Assembly (NCBI GenBank): GCA_964035575.1
Contig: OZ037922.1
Location: 1,160,001-1,224,000 of the forward strand
Length of the DNA: 64,000 bases
DNA from: Rhynchopus sp. YZ270_cl-10
Lineage: Eukaryota > Euglenozoa > Diplonemea > Diplonemida > Diplonemidae
Reading direction: 5' to 3'
Position numbers and translations under genes: made by a program. Positions 1-11,907 of the stretch are shown piece by piece. The notes beneath the pieces are model-generated. The model was not told the DNA's origin. It saw nothing but the letters and a program-made list of their open reading frames with translations, and did no database searches. Positions within the stretch are counted from its first letter, which is position 1, and every line of letters begins with the position of its first letter.

Positions 1-2058
1 GATCAAGGCATACGAGAGGGTGACTAAGCACGTTGAGAGCTTAGGTTCATCTTATAAACCTTTCTTTTTTTCTTTTCTTTTATCCATCCCCTATTCTCTT
101 CTTTGCGACGTAAACTTTACCTAGTGCCCCGCCCCCCCCCTAATTTCTCTTTGAAATAAAAGCCTTTTTTTGTGCGTGCTTTTTTTCGTCTGAGGCTGCT
201 TCACAGTAGGTGAGGTGTGCCTGGATCAATAACTTCACTTATTTAGATGCACCAAGGTAAACTATCACCGAGCGGGCTGTTGTATCTTCAAAGCAAACTT
301 ATTTTTCAGAAGTCAACCTCGAAATGGATGTAGGACTGCATTGGGGGGGTCCTCCCTGGTGCGCCGGTCACTGTCACCGAGAGGGCTGTTGTATTTTCAA
401 GTAAACTTTCTTTGATTCATGTCTGTATTTTTTTTTTTTCTTGTTTTCCTCCTTTTTTTTTCACTTTCTTTAGAGCGTCTTATAGGTGTCTGTAGGTGAC
501 GAAACCAAAAAAAAAAAAAAAAAATGCTCACCTTTGTGGTGTGAGAAAAAATAACTATTATACATGAACAGGTTGACCATGTGACGCTATCGTGTCATTC
601 TCGTCAAATGCCCTTCTCCTCTCTTCTCCTGCTTTTATTCTTTTTCTATTTTGTTTTTTTAGGTTGTGTAACGAGGCTTAGGATGGGTGTGTTGGGTGTC
701 CACCATCGGTCCACCCGGTCATGTACCAAGCTACACTGTCACAAGAGGGCTTTGTATTTCAAGTCAATTTTTTTTTTTTTTTTTACAGTTGCGCACATGG
801 TTCATGACAACAACCAGAATAGAAAAGATAGTGGAGTTCATCCTCGGATGTCTACACTAATACAACCATGTTTTTCAAAAAAAGGGACGCTCTTTGTGTC
901 TGTATCTTTGGTTGACGCTGGGGTTGCAAAATAAAAAAAAAGTTGTTGCATTCCTTTTCAGATGTCTGTTTGTTAGGGGGTAGCGGGGTGGGTAGGTGGC
1001 ACCTCACACAAAAGCAGTACACAAAAAAATATTCCCCAGGTTAGCACACAAAAAGACACAAATATTTAGTGAACTGCTTTTGTGGTGTTATTAGCGAAAT
1101 CTTTTTTGTGAATGTCTTTTTTTTTTAAAGGTGACTTGGCACACATGTGAGGCTTAGGTTCATCACCCACCTTTTTTTTGTTAACCTCGAAATGGATGTA
1201 GAACTGCATGGTTGGGGTACACCCGGTCATGTAACCAAGGTACACAGTTCACGAGAGGGCTTTGTATTTCAAGTCAACCTTTTTCTTTTTTTTTTTTTTT
1301 GTGGTGTCATTATTGCCCACTTTTTTCTCTTGAGTGGGTTGTCTATGCGGTAGGTGATGGACATACATACACCCTTCAAGTTTTCCCTTATTCTCTTTTG
1401 CCATGCATTTTGCGGTTTTTTTTCCTCTCCTTTCTCCTCACCCTTTAAATGCTTACTGCTTACTGATTTTACTAAAAGTAAGTATCCGAATTTGTGATCT
1501 CCTTTTTTTCTGCCCTATCTCTTTATTTATCTAAGTTTTATTGTTTCATTTCCTTATTTCCTTCTTTTTTCGCTTCGTGCATTTGTTTCTATTCAGGGTT
1601 AATTCCCTTTTGATGGTAATCTGTGTGGGGTTATCAGCAGGGTTGTTTTTTTTCTCTTTATTTACCACTTTTTTTCTCTCCCTTTGTTGATCTGTGTGTG
1701 TGCATCAGAGACGCGTTAATTATCAAGTTTCTCTCTCTCTCTCTCTTTTTCTCTTATTGGAGTTTGGGTTACATTTAGACCCTATTATACCTTCTATTCA
1801 GTAGAATAGACAGTATATGAAATAACTCCTTTCTTCTCAGCTTAGTGAAGCGGATCTAAAGTCTAGAGAGTTCGGTATTGCAATACAACACCATTCCCAC
1901 ATTCCTTCTGAACGAGAAAAATTCTTGGAAAAAAAAAAACACCCCCCCTCAGAGTTTGTGTGCGTGCGTAATCATCGACAAATCAGGTGGTCAAGGATTA
2001 AAGGATTTTCCAGTAGAAAAATCATGTAAGGATGGGCAAATAAATAAAACAAATCCAG
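1..2058. other. Non-coding, homopolymer- and repeat-rich stretch
   Basis: No gene is seen. The stretch is dominated by T and A runs with copies of the short dispersed repeat families described separately (A at 18-56 and 1128-1163, B at 311-410, 681-768 and 1182-1280, C at 829-885, E at 201-241). Short open frames here consist of homopolymer or repeat sequence and are not credible genes. Confidence 0.7.
1182..1280 (+). repeat. Dispersed repeat family B (about 100 bp)
   Basis: The unit begins CCTCGAAATGGATGT, passes through a G-rich stretch and CCGGTCATGTACCAAGGTAC, and ends GAGAGGGCTTTGTATTTCAA. Copies or parts of it lie at 247-300, 311-410, 681-768, 3201-3280, 5466-5540, 11438-11536 and 26001-26032. 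All seen copies are in the + orientation and all lie outside exons. No coding capacity. It could be a SINE or the end of a larger transposon. Confidence 0.65.
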
Positions 2059-2340
2059 GTGAGTGACCCGATACCTCCCTTTTTTTGTATGCACGCACGG
2101 TGGGAGTCCGCCCAAAATGGGTGGACCCTTTGAGAACAAGCTGTTTGCTTTTGCTTTGGAGGACTAAAAGAGTCCGCCCATTTTGGGCTCCACCGTGCGT
2201 TTAGGGAAGGCAATCTTCCTCTTTGGCCCTCCCGACTCCATTTTTCTTGGACCTTCCAGGACCGTACCCACCATGCTCCATTCTCTAAAAAGGAATAGTA
2301 GAAAAAAAAAAGTTTTCAAAAAAAAAAGGGCACCCCTTGG
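2059..2340 (+). repeat. Repeat family G, copy 1 (interrupted)
   Basis: This copy begins GTGAGTGACCCGATACCTCC and ends with an A run and GGGCACCCCTTGG. It aligns with the copy at 4049-4236 along its length but carries an extra segment of about 102 bp (2096-2197) that the other copy lacks. Confidence 0.6.
2096..2197. mobile_element. Short inverted-repeat insertion (MITE-like, 102 bp)
   Basis: The segment starts CACGGTGG and ends CCACCGTG. Inside these ends a further arm containing CCCAAAATGGG is mirrored, so the segment can fold as one stem-loop. It interrupts a copy of repeat G; the homologous copy at 4049-4236 reads straight through the site (GTGCACGTTTAGG) and serves as an empty site. The bases CG flank both sides, so the target duplication is at most 2 bp. 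It has no coding capacity. The family is unknown. Confidence 0.5.
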
Positions 2341-2378
2341 TTATATGCAGCACAACAACAAAGCGAAAGAGGAGTGTA

Positions 2379-3131
2379 TGGGGTGGCGACAAGGGGGGTC
2401 GGAACTGGGCAGTCACGAAAAATCACGAAAAATCACAAAGAATCATTTTTCTTCTTTGTGATTCTTTGCGACAGGTCGTGATTTTTTGTGACCTTTTTGC
2501 GATTTTTTGTGATTTTTTGCGATTTTTTGTGATTTTTTGTGATGCTTTGTGATGTTTTGTGATCTTTTGTGATTTTTTGTGATCGGCATATTTTGAGATG
2601 AGCTTTTTTTTGTCCCACTCTGGCACTGTGTATGCTGTGTATACCGTGAAAACTGTGTATACTGTGGAAATTGACCAAAAACGAGAACTTGTCCATTTCG
2701 GCAAATTGACCCCACCACTGGCCAGACGGATTCCGGAAATGCAAATGCCGATGTTTAAAAATTTCACCAATGAAAACAAAACAAAAATTTCCAACAACAA
2801 ACAACACATGAATGCCCCCCAAAACGGCATGACATCTGGTAGAAACAGGGTAGGGAATCGGTTATGCAGCCACGCCGAAAAAGTTCAATTTTAAGCGAAA
2901 CTTACACGCAGAACTGAGAACAACTGAGCACAACTGAACACAATTCCACCACAATTACAGCACAATTGCAGCAGCCCAAAACGGTACACTTTTGTGATTT
3001 TTTGTGATTTTTTGTGATTTTTTGTGATTTTTTGTGATTTTTCGTGATTTTTTGTGATTTTTTGTGATCGAGAGAATTTGAAAATATTTTTTGTGAATAT
3101 TTTTTTCCACACCCCCCCTGTCGCCACCCCA
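2379..3131. mobile_element. TIR element 1 (non-autonomous DNA transposon, 753 bp)
   Basis: Both ends read TGGGGTGGCGACA inward, with about 20 of 21 end bases matching as inverted repeats, and the element is flanked by the direct repeat GTGTA (2374-2378 and 3132-3136), a 5 bp target-site duplication. Next to the ends lie tandem arrays of a TGTGATTTTT unit (about 2400-2590 and 2990-3070), likely subterminal repeats. The middle (2600-2990) contains a small tandem stretch built on TGTATACTGTG and no credible gene. It shares end bases, target duplication length, the ATATTCACAAAAAATAT-like subterminal motif and the TGTGATTTTT arrays with the element at 14274-15511, so both belong to one family group. 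The superfamily is not identified. Confidence 0.75.
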
Positions 3132-3136
3132 GTGTA

Positions 3137-4667
3137 CCCAATACAAAGTAGTCTAGGTTGCACATTCCGTGAGCTGGTTCGAATGTGAAAGAGGGGAGGA
3201 GATGGGTGTCCACCCTCCCCCGGTACATCCGGTCATACCAGAGGTACACTGTTCACGAGAGGGCTGTTGTATTTCAACTTCTTTTTCCTTTTCCAACAAT
3301 TTTATCAACAACAACAACGAAATGAAAAGAAAAGAGAGAATGGGGGAAAACTCACACACACACAGCAAAAAAAAAAAATTAAAAAATCACAGTGGAGATT
3401 GCACAACTGTGGCAACACAACCGAGGCAACTGCACTACTCCAACAATTTATCAAACAAAACACATTAGAACGAACACCCCCGATCTCCGAGAAGAAAGAG
3501 AAAAAACACACACACACACACACCACACACATACACTCCCACCGTTCTTACCCCCTCCCCTCCCCCTCGTTCTCTTCCTTGTCCTCTTCCTCTCTCTCGC
3601 TCTCTCCCCCCACGAAATGAACATTTATTTCAAACAAACCACAAAAAAAGCAAACAAACAAAAAAAAAAAAATGGGTAAGGTCGTGTGTGTGGGGGGTTT
3701 TTTTGTCACCTCATGAAGGAGGAAATAGAAACAAAAAGCATTTTGAAACACACTTTGCGGTTTCTGGGTGACGAACCGCGCCACGGCTCAACCAAAACAG
3801 GTCGAGGTGTGTGTGCGTTTCAGCACAACCTGTCTCCCATGGGTTTTTCTCGTGTGATGAGTGTTAAGTTTCTATCTTTTTTCCCTTTGTAACTATCCTC
3901 TGGTTCATGTACCCACCCTAGGTCCCTAGGTAGGGTAGCTGCTCGTCTTGTAGCCCTGGGACCGGTCCCAGGGCTCCCAGTTTTTTTTTAAAGGGGGGAC
4001 AACAACATTGGAGTGTACCATTGGTAAGCAATGGTATTTCAATGAATAGGTGAGTGACCCGACACCTCCCCCCCCTTTTTTTTTGCCACTTGTGTGTGCA
4101 CGTTTAGGAAAGGCAACTTCTTATTAAGCCCGCCGACTCCATTATTCTTGGACCTGTTCCAGGACACCGTACACTCTCCGTTCCTTAACAAGGAGTGGCA
4201 AAAAAAGTTTTCAAAAAAAAAGGGGTGCGACTTGGCTCTAATTAGAGCGTCATCTTTACCCAGCTATTCTCTTTTATGATTGGAACTGTATAAAGAAAAA
4301 TGCCGAACCCTGCCCTTTTATCTGGTCATTGATTCTGTGATTTTTTTATTTTCCCCCGGCAGACCTTTGTGAAAGCTGTAGTGATGGTGATTTTTGCATT
4401 ATTTGCTGGAGGAAAAAAAAATAATAACCGAGTTCACTTTGTTATCATAACCACAAAGCAAAAACAACAACTTTCATTCAAATAACCCAAAACAAACAAA
4501 CAAACACACAAAAGAGTAAGGGTACTTTTATCGCACCTTCCATGCATTATTTTCAGAACAGAATGTACATGGAAATAATTAGTTTATTTTTGAGGAGAAT
4601 TTTTTTTTTTTTTTTGGTCCACCCCACCATGCTTTTTTCTAAATCACGATCGCGATCGGGATTTTGG

Positions 4668-4701
<34 letters not shown>

Positions 4702-6599
4702 CAGTTGTGCAAATTAGTACATGTGGGTTTGGTATTTTTTCAGAAGTGGTGCCACCACGTTCCGCAAGGAGCCCGATCTGTCAAAATAAGCACTTTTCAA
4801 AAAAAAAAAAAGTAGCGTACCGTGCGCCTGCGGAGCAGCTAAATTACGAGAGGTAGCCTACAGCTCTGTGGCTTCGCCAGAATATTTCATTGTCAAAATA
4901 TGGGAAGTAAAATTGATGGCAATACTTTATTGAGGCGCCGATTTCCCGCGGTGCGCGTTTTCCTGATGAGTAATTACCAACGACAGTGCCATTTTTTCTG
5001 GCAACATTTTTATAAATTGCGTACCGTGGCTTCGCCAGGAACCTTTCGGTGACATGACTGCCGGTTCTTACTTACTATTAATGTACTGAGGTTACTGATC
5101 AGAAGGCTGACACCCACTACGACTTGTGGTTCACCCTCCCCACCCGCCCCTCGATTTTGTTCAGAGGGGAGAAAGCGCCTCACTTCGCCGCACTGGCAGG
5201 GAGTCGCGCGCGCGAAGCGCGCGCAGCGACCGCTTTTACGGGGCGAAAGCTCGGGACCCCAAATCACCCCCGTTTGGCCAAAAGGGGGATTGACTAGTGC
5301 CCTGCCCCTGCTGGAAAAATTGGAAAAATTGAAAATTTTTTTGGGGAAAAAAAAAAAAAAAAAAAAAGGCGCGAAAATGCTCAAAAAGCAGGTTTTTTTA
5401 GTTTTTTTTTTTTACGATCGGTCACCCCAAATTTTGGGGAAAAACCACCGATCGGGCGACAAGCATGCACCCCACACGGTGCACCGGTCATGTACCAAGG
5501 TACACTGTCACGAGAGGGCTTTTGTATTTTCAAGCCAGCTTTCATTGGGATGACATGCTTAGGTTCATCTTACTTGTTCTCTCTCTCTCTCTTCTTCCTT
5601 TTTTTTTTTTTTTTTTTTTGAAAAAAAAAAAAAAAAAAGCAACTTCGTTTGATACTGTCTGTCATACTCCTTTTCCTCTCTCCCCTTCCCTTAGAAAAAT
5701 CAAAAAACCCCCCAAAAAAACGAGAGAAAACAAACAAGAACAAACACCCCCCCCCAAAAAAAAAAAACAACAACAGCACAAAGCAACAATAACAAAACAA
5801 AAAAAAAAAAAAATCATAAAACCCAAACTCCCCTCCCCCCTTTTGAAATCCTTTGGAGCGTATTATTTTTGGCACCCCCCCTTTTTTTCATTTTTCAAGT
5901 TCTCTCTCTCTTTTCTTTTCTTTTTTTTTGTTTTTATTTTTGTTTTCATGATGACTCCCGGCCCAGCGAGGCTTAGAACTCATCTTACCAAAATTTTCTC
6001 TTTTATTGGTATTACGCTTATTTCATGGTTTTTTTTTTCCTTTTTTTTTTAATGTTTTGCGAAACTTCGTTTATTTCGTTTCCCCAGTATCGTGGGCTCC
6101 AGTTGCCTGGGGAATAAATGCGTGAAGTTATCGCAAAAAGGAGAAGGAAGAAAAAAAACCGGTAGCAGGCGTCGAATAATAGCTTTATTAAATAAAAATC
6201 AGATAGACTGATTTCACGCGTGACAGTGGTTTTTCACGAGTTTATCTTACTTCACTCGCTGCGCTCGTGGAGTAATAGGAACGATGAAACCACCTTCACT
6301 GCCGTGACATCTGGCCTGATTTTTGTCTTGTAAAGGATTTTATTTATTTCACACTTGGGAGATATGTGCCCTGAGGCGTTCGTCCTCCAAGTTTTCGCTT
6401 TGTTTTTATTTTCCCCTTTTTCTTTTCTTTTCCATTTTCCCTCTTTTTTCCATTTTCATACGGAACAGTTGTGTGTGTCGGGTGGTGGGTGGGTCGTGAT
6501 TATGAGAAATTGGCTTTGAGAAAACCAAAAACAACAAAGCAAAAAAAAAAAAAAAAAAATACTCACAAAAACAAAAAAACAAAAAAAACACCTCTCCTT
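3137..6599. other. Non-coding stretch with repeat copies and foldbacks
   Basis: No gene is seen. It holds family B copies (3201-3280, 5466-5540), the intact repeat G copy (4049-4236), A/T and CA/CT simple repeats (3350-3680), a GC-rich palindrome near 5200-5230 (CGCGCGCGAAGCGCGCG), a hairpin around CGATCGGTCACC near 5417-5455, and a foldback with the palindrome CACTCGCTGCGCTCGTGGAG near 6250. A motif reading TATGTGCCCTGAGGCGTT at 6355-6393 recurs at 11368-11410. Confidence 0.6.
4049..4236 (+). repeat. Repeat family G, copy 2 (uninterrupted)
   Basis: It begins GTGAGTGACCCGACACCTCC and ends AAAGGGGTGCGACTTGG, matching 2059-2340 apart from point differences and the 102 bp insertion in that copy. 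It gives the uninterrupted form of the repeat. Confidence 0.55.
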
Positions 6600-6685
6600 C
6601 CTTCTCCCCCTCCCCATTTTCTGTGACCAGCTTCACCAAAAACCTCACTCCCCCCTCAACCTCACAAATTCCCCCAGATACCATA
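6600..6685 (+). promoter_or_regulatory. Pyrimidine-rich 5' leader of the membrane protein gene
   Basis: A C/T-rich tract followed by TTCACCAAAAACCTC, a C run and CTCAACCTCACAAATTC lies directly before the ATG at 6686. The leader of the phosphoglycerate dehydrogenase gene (about 11790-11907) has the same blocks in the same order. An AG at 6676-6677 ends the pyrimidine tract 8 bases before the ATG and could be a splice acceptor. Its role in promotion or splicing is inferred. Confidence 0.4.
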
Positions 6686-9600
6686 ATGACAACAACATGT
6701 CGGGCCACAGCCTTTGTGCTGCTGTCATTGCTCGCAGAGACTTCACTAGCCAGCAGTGTTACTGCTGGTGTTCCGACAGTGGCAACACCAACTGCAGCTC
6801 CGAGCCCGCACTATTCGATGTACAACGTGAGACTGCCTGTCACAGCAGGGTATGTGACCCTTTTCCACTTCAGAACAATGCCAAGATGCAAAACACAGAT
6901 CTGTGCACTTCAACATCTTTTCATAGCAAAACACATTGTGTTGGAAGAGGAAATACAACAACCAGAAGGGTTATGAACTTTTTGCCACTTTTGCACACAG
7001 GGGTCTAACAAACACAGTAAAGCACAACATTTTCCGCAATGTGTATTTTGGATGTCGGGATGAGAAGTATAGTGCCACACAACACCACCACACAGGCCTC
7101 CACAAGTCATCTTGCTGATGTGGGCACTGCCATCAGCCTGCTTGAGGGTGATGTGATGGACAACTACGTTATGACTATCACCACTCTGACAGTCCAGAAT
7201 TTCGCTCAAACAACGGGCTTCGTTGGGACGATGTCCATCACACGGGGATGTGGGTCGAACGCGACAACACTATTCTCGAAGGATGTGAATAGTGAGCTCC
7301 AGCTAGCGGGTTGGGTGAATGAGGAGACATTAGTGCCGTGGTCGCGTGGTGACGAGGTGTGTGTGAAGCTGGGAGGGGTGCGTACGTATCTGACCGCACC
7401 CATTATATACTTGGAGGTAACGTTTGTTCCGAAGCAAGGCGTGCCCGAACTGCTGACACCTGCACTGTCGCCTGCCGCAGTCACACAGCAGATTGCTGCA
7501 GGCAACTACGGTGGTGTCAACACGACGTGGGGCATGAACGGTGAGCTCTCATCCAGTGCACAGACGTACGCAGGTGTTATCACATGCACAGACTACGGGT
7601 GGTTATCGTTTTCATTCAAGAACAACGAGCCAGCGTTTGTCACGGTCTACGACTTCACAGGAAGTCCTACGTCATGTGCCTTCAGCGCAAGCGCCAACAA
7701 CAGCCTCGTCGCCTCTCTGCCGCCAGTTTTTTGCGCGAAGGGCAAGGAGATCTTCGTCGTGTCTGAGCAAGCCTCGCACTTCTCCTGGAGCTTCGATGCC
7801 TCAACCCCAACAGCCGTTCCGACAGCCGTTCCGACAGTGGCACCCCCAACGGCTGTTCCAACAGCAGCACCACCAACAGCTGTTCCGACAGTGGCACCTG
7901 CACCTCCCAGCCCGGCCTACTTCATGTACAGGGGTTTACTGCCTGGCACAGTCGGGTATGTGTCCCTTTTCCACTGATAAATATAGTGCCACACAACACC
8001 ACCACACAGACCTACAAGTCATCTTGCTGATGTGGGCTCTGCCATCAGCCTGCTTGAGGGTGATGTGATGGACAACTACGTTATGTCTATCGACTCTCTG
8101 ACGCTTCAGCCTCTCGATACGGCAGCGGGATTCATTGGGACAATGTACATCACACAGGGATGTGGGTCGTCGGCGACAACACTATTCTCGAAGGTTGTGA
8201 ATCGTGAATTCCCTCCTTCGGGTTACATGCGTGAGGAGTTATCGGTGCCGTGGTCGCGTGGCGACGAGGTGTGTGTGCAGCTGGGAGGGGTGCGTACGTA
8301 TCTGCCCATATTCCTTATGTACGTGGGGGTAACGTTTGTTCCGAAGCCAGGCGTGCCCGAACTGCTGACACCTGCACTGTCGCCTGCCGCAGTCACACAG
8401 CAGATTGCTGCAGGCAACTACGATGGTGTCGACAGGACGTGGGGCATGAACGGTGAGCTGTCATCCAGTGCACAGACGTTCGCAGGTGTTATCACATGCA
8501 CAGGCTACGGGTGGTTGACTTTCTCATTCAAGGACAACGAGCCAGCGTTTGTCACGATACACGGCTACACAGGCACTAATCCTAGCTCATGTGCCTTCAG
8601 CGCAAGCTACAACAACAGCCTCCTCTCTAATTTGGAGGCTTTTTGCGCGAAGGGCAAGGAGATCTTCGTCGTGTCTGAGCAAGCCTCACACTTCTCCTGG
8701 AGCTTCGATGCCTCAACCCCAACAGCCGTTCCGACAGTGGCACCACCAACAGCTGTTCCGACAGTTGCACCAACAGCCATTCCAACAGCAGCACCGCCAA
8801 CAGCTGTCCCAACAGTGGCACCACCAACAGCCGTTCCGACACCAGCACCGCCAACGGCTGTCCCAACAGCAGCACCACCAACAGCCGCTCCGACAGTGGC
8901 ACCACCAACAGCTGTTCCGACAGTTGCACCAACAGCCATTCCAACAGCAGCACCGCCAACAGCTGTCCCAACAGTGGCACCACCAACAGCCGTTCCGACA
9001 CCAGCACCGCCAACGGCTGTTCCAACAGCAGCGCCGCCAACAGCCGTTCCGACTGTGGCACCGCCAACTGCAGTTCCTGCATCAGTTGCGCAGCCGGTCC
9101 GCGTGGTGCACAGGGCAGAGGTGCGTGTCACAGCAGGGTATGTGTCCTTTTCCAGTTCAGGACAATGTCGAACACAGATCTGTGCACTTTGAATACAACA
9201 GCCAGAAGGGTTATGAACTTTTTGCCACTTTTGCACACAGGGGTCTAACAAACACAGTAAAAAGCGCAACATTTTCCGCAATGTGTATTTTGGATGTCGG
9301 GATGAGAAATATAGTGCCACACAACACCACCACACAGGTTCGACGGTGTTTCTGCTGGTGTGGGCACTGCCATCAGCCTGCTTGAGGGTGATGTGATGTA
9401 CAACTACGTTGTGTCCGTCGCCCGTCTGAATATTCTTTGTCAAAAAGATGCCTTCCTTGGGACGCTGTCCATCACACAGGGGTGTGGGTCGAACGCGACA
9501 ACACTGTTCCTTTTGAAGGATGTGAACCTGGTGGCACAAGACTCCCTGAGTGTGAACGTGCAGGGTGTGCCGTTTAACCGTGCTGCGTGGTTGCGTGGTG

Positions 9601-10528
9601 ACGAGCTGTGTGTGAAGGTGACAGGGGTGCGCACGCTTCCGATCATGTTAAACATAGACGTGGGGGTAACGTTTGTTCCGAAGCAAGACGTGCCCGAACT
9701 GCGGACACTTGCACTGTCGCCTGCCGCAGTCACACAGCAGATTGCTGCAGGCAACTACGATGGTGTCAACACGACGTGGGGCATGAACGGTGAGCTCTCA
9801 TCCAGTGCACAGACGTACGCAGGTGTTATCACATGCACAGAGGACGCGATGTTGGATTTCTCATTGAAGGACAACGAGCCAGGGTTTGTCACGATACACG
9901 GCTACACAGGCACTGTGACTGCGTTTGCCTACAACGCAAGCTACAACAACAGCCTCGTCTCGAGTGAGATCCCTTGTGCGAAGGGCAAGCAGATCTTCGT
10001 CGTGTCTGAGCAAGCCTCGCACTTTTCCTGGAGCTTGTCTGGTGTGACCCCAACAGCAGGGTATGTGACCCTTTTCCACTTCAGAACAATGCCAAGATGC
10101 AAAACACAGATCTGTGCACTCTAACATCTTTTCATAGCAAAACACATTGTGTTGGAAGAGGAAATACAACCAGAGGGGTTATGAACTTTTTGCCACTTTT
10201 GCACACAGGGGTCTAACAAACACAGTAAAAAGCGCAACATTTTCCGCAATGTGTATTTTGGATGTCGGGGTGACAAATATAGTGCCACACAACACCACCA
10301 CACAGGCCTGGAGGTCTTTTCGGTACCCCCACCTACGTTTGGCTGCTGGCTGGTTCTGGTGCACTTCTGGTTGTGGTGGTGGCAGGAGTGCTGATTGCAC
10401 GCAGACGCAGGTCTGGTGTGGTGTCTACCGGAGAAGAGCACCTCAACCAGGAACCTTCAGCTCTGGTCGCATGCGACGAAGTACAGCCTTACAACCGCGT
10501 CAATGAAGAGATGGAATGTGCTGCGTGA
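6686..10528 (+). CDS. Type I membrane protein with three duplicated ectodomain units (5 exons)
   Basis: Not assigned to a named family. My exon model is 6686-6849, 7107-7955, 8010-9137, 9338-10060 and 10306-10528, giving 1028 residues in one frame. Residues 1-23 form a signal peptide (FVLLSLL core). Three similar units of about 240 residues follow. Each contains a first part with SLLEGDVM...NYV and RGDE.CVK and a second part with TWGMNGELSSSAQ and EIFVVSEQASHFSW. Units 1 and 2 end in mucin-like PTAVPTVAP linkers (about residues 287-320 and 573-700). The last exon encodes a membrane span (about residues 965-986, LLVVVVAGVLIA), a stop-transfer RRRR and a tail of about 40 residues. All introns start GTATGTG and are in the same phase; introns 1, 3 and 4 are near-identical, so exon and intron were duplicated together. 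The acceptor of intron 1 (AAG at 7104-7106) differs from the CACAG used elsewhere and is the least certain junction. Likely a surface receptor or coat protein. Confidence 0.8.
8713..9095 (+). repeat. In-frame minisatellite coding for PTAVPTVAPP repeats
   Basis: Units of about 30 bp encode ten-residue PTAVPT-type repeats with V/A and P variants. A higher-order block of about 180 bp is repeated (about 8740-8885 and 8905-9065, nearly identical). It lies inside exon 3 of the membrane protein gene and keeps the frame, so its length probably varies between strains without breaking the gene. A shorter run of the same repeat lies at 7801-7905. Confidence 0.75.
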
Positions 10529-11789
10529 GTTGCGTTGCAGGCCGCACAGGAATCACTGCCTCTTTCTGTGTTTACGCTTCGATGTCCCTCCCCCTCCTCC
10601 ACGCCTGCTTGTGCAAGCAAGCCATACATTTTTTGCCCCAAAACATCTGTACACTCTCACGTTTCTAAGAAATGTTGTGTTGCGATTATCTCATGTTTTA
10701 TGTATCAATAATTTCAATTTATTTTGTGATTTCTCTGTTTTTCGAGAAGCCTGCGCAGCCTTGTAAGTCTGTTCGATACCGTAAACGTAAAAAAAAAAAA
10801 TGCTGCGACATAAAAAAACGGCCCAAGCTTCCGATTTTCCCTTGATGCCCCAGTTTTGTTCCCAGCATTAAATTTTTACGGTATTTTGCTTTTCATCAAA
10901 TGTCACTGTGGCATGCTGTCTTGACAGGGTTATGCTAGGCTTTGCTGAATGTATATTAAAACACTCGGCCACATAGGTGTAAGATCAAACAGAACAACAG
11001 GAACACCTCACGGCTGTCAGCTGTTTTGCATAGTGTACACGTTGTCACCCCTCAGTGATGCCTCCTCCCCTCCACCCTCCCTCCCTGTCTCCCTCCCTCC
11101 CACCCACTCGTGTGCAAGCTGCCCAACGTTATCCTTGAGACTACAACAAGCGCTCTCTTCACTTGCCCGAGGACTCTTGTGTGATTTCTGTGCGGAATTG
11201 CCTGTTCTCTTGTGGTGACTGTTATGAGTGTCTTCTGTGTCTTTGTTTGTCGTCAGTTCGGTTAAGCGCAGCCGTGTTTGCAGGATGCTCAATATTGTTT
11301 CTTTTGAGCAAATACCAATGACGATAGTAGAACAGTAGGAGAGTGTGCTGTGTTATTAATTCATGTACTTGAGATACGATATGTGCCCTTGAGGCGTTTG
11401 TCATCCAAGTCAGCTCTTTTATATCATATCAGATGTATACCTCGAAATGGATGTTGGACCTGCGTGGTTGGGGGTCCACCCCACGGTGCACCGGTCGTAC
11501 CAAAGGTACACTGTCGAGAGGGCTTTGTATTTCAAAAAAAAATTCATTTTATTTTTCAGACGGACAGTGTGTCGGTGGTAAAAGGCCATACAAAACAAAA
11601 TATTGGCGGACCAACTGTCGAGTTTTCAAGAAAAGACAAGTAGAAAATTTTAAAAAAATAACGAAGCAAAAAATTTTGTTTGTGCGTAAAATGTGTAATA
11701 AATATTCTGTGTTGATATTTTTATTACTGCAATACGCCTCCACTGACTGCCTGGCCGTGAAGAGCAACCTCTTTGAGTCCAACAACATA
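10529..11789. other. Non-coding stretch downstream of the membrane protein gene
   Basis: No credible gene. It contains A/T-rich sequence, a C/T-rich patch (11050-11100), the motif TATGTGCCCTTGAGGCGTTT (11368-11410) also seen at 6355-6393, and a family B copy (11438-11536). Confidence 0.6.
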
Positions 11790-11907
11790 TTACTCTCCCT
11801 CTCCCCTCTCCCCCCTCCCTTCTCCAACTTTTCATCAAAAACCTCCCCTCCCCCCCGCTCTCTCAACCTCACAAAATTCAGTTCATCTCAAAAAAACTAC
11901 CAAAAAC
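11790..11907 (+). promoter_or_regulatory. Pyrimidine-rich 5' leader of the serA-like gene
   Basis: A C/T tract, then TTCATCAAAAACCTCCC, a C run, and CTCAACCTCACAAAATTCAG; the same blocks in the same order precede the membrane protein gene at about 6600-6685. An AG at 11880-11881, 26 bases before the ATG, ends the tract and could be a splice acceptor. Either a conserved leader or promoter, or a duplicated upstream segment. Confidence 0.4.

Noticed and set aside
2400-3080. TGTGATTTTT arrays as a CRISPR array
   Set aside because: The units are directly adjacent tandem repeats without spacers, in a eukaryotic setting and bounded by transposon ends.
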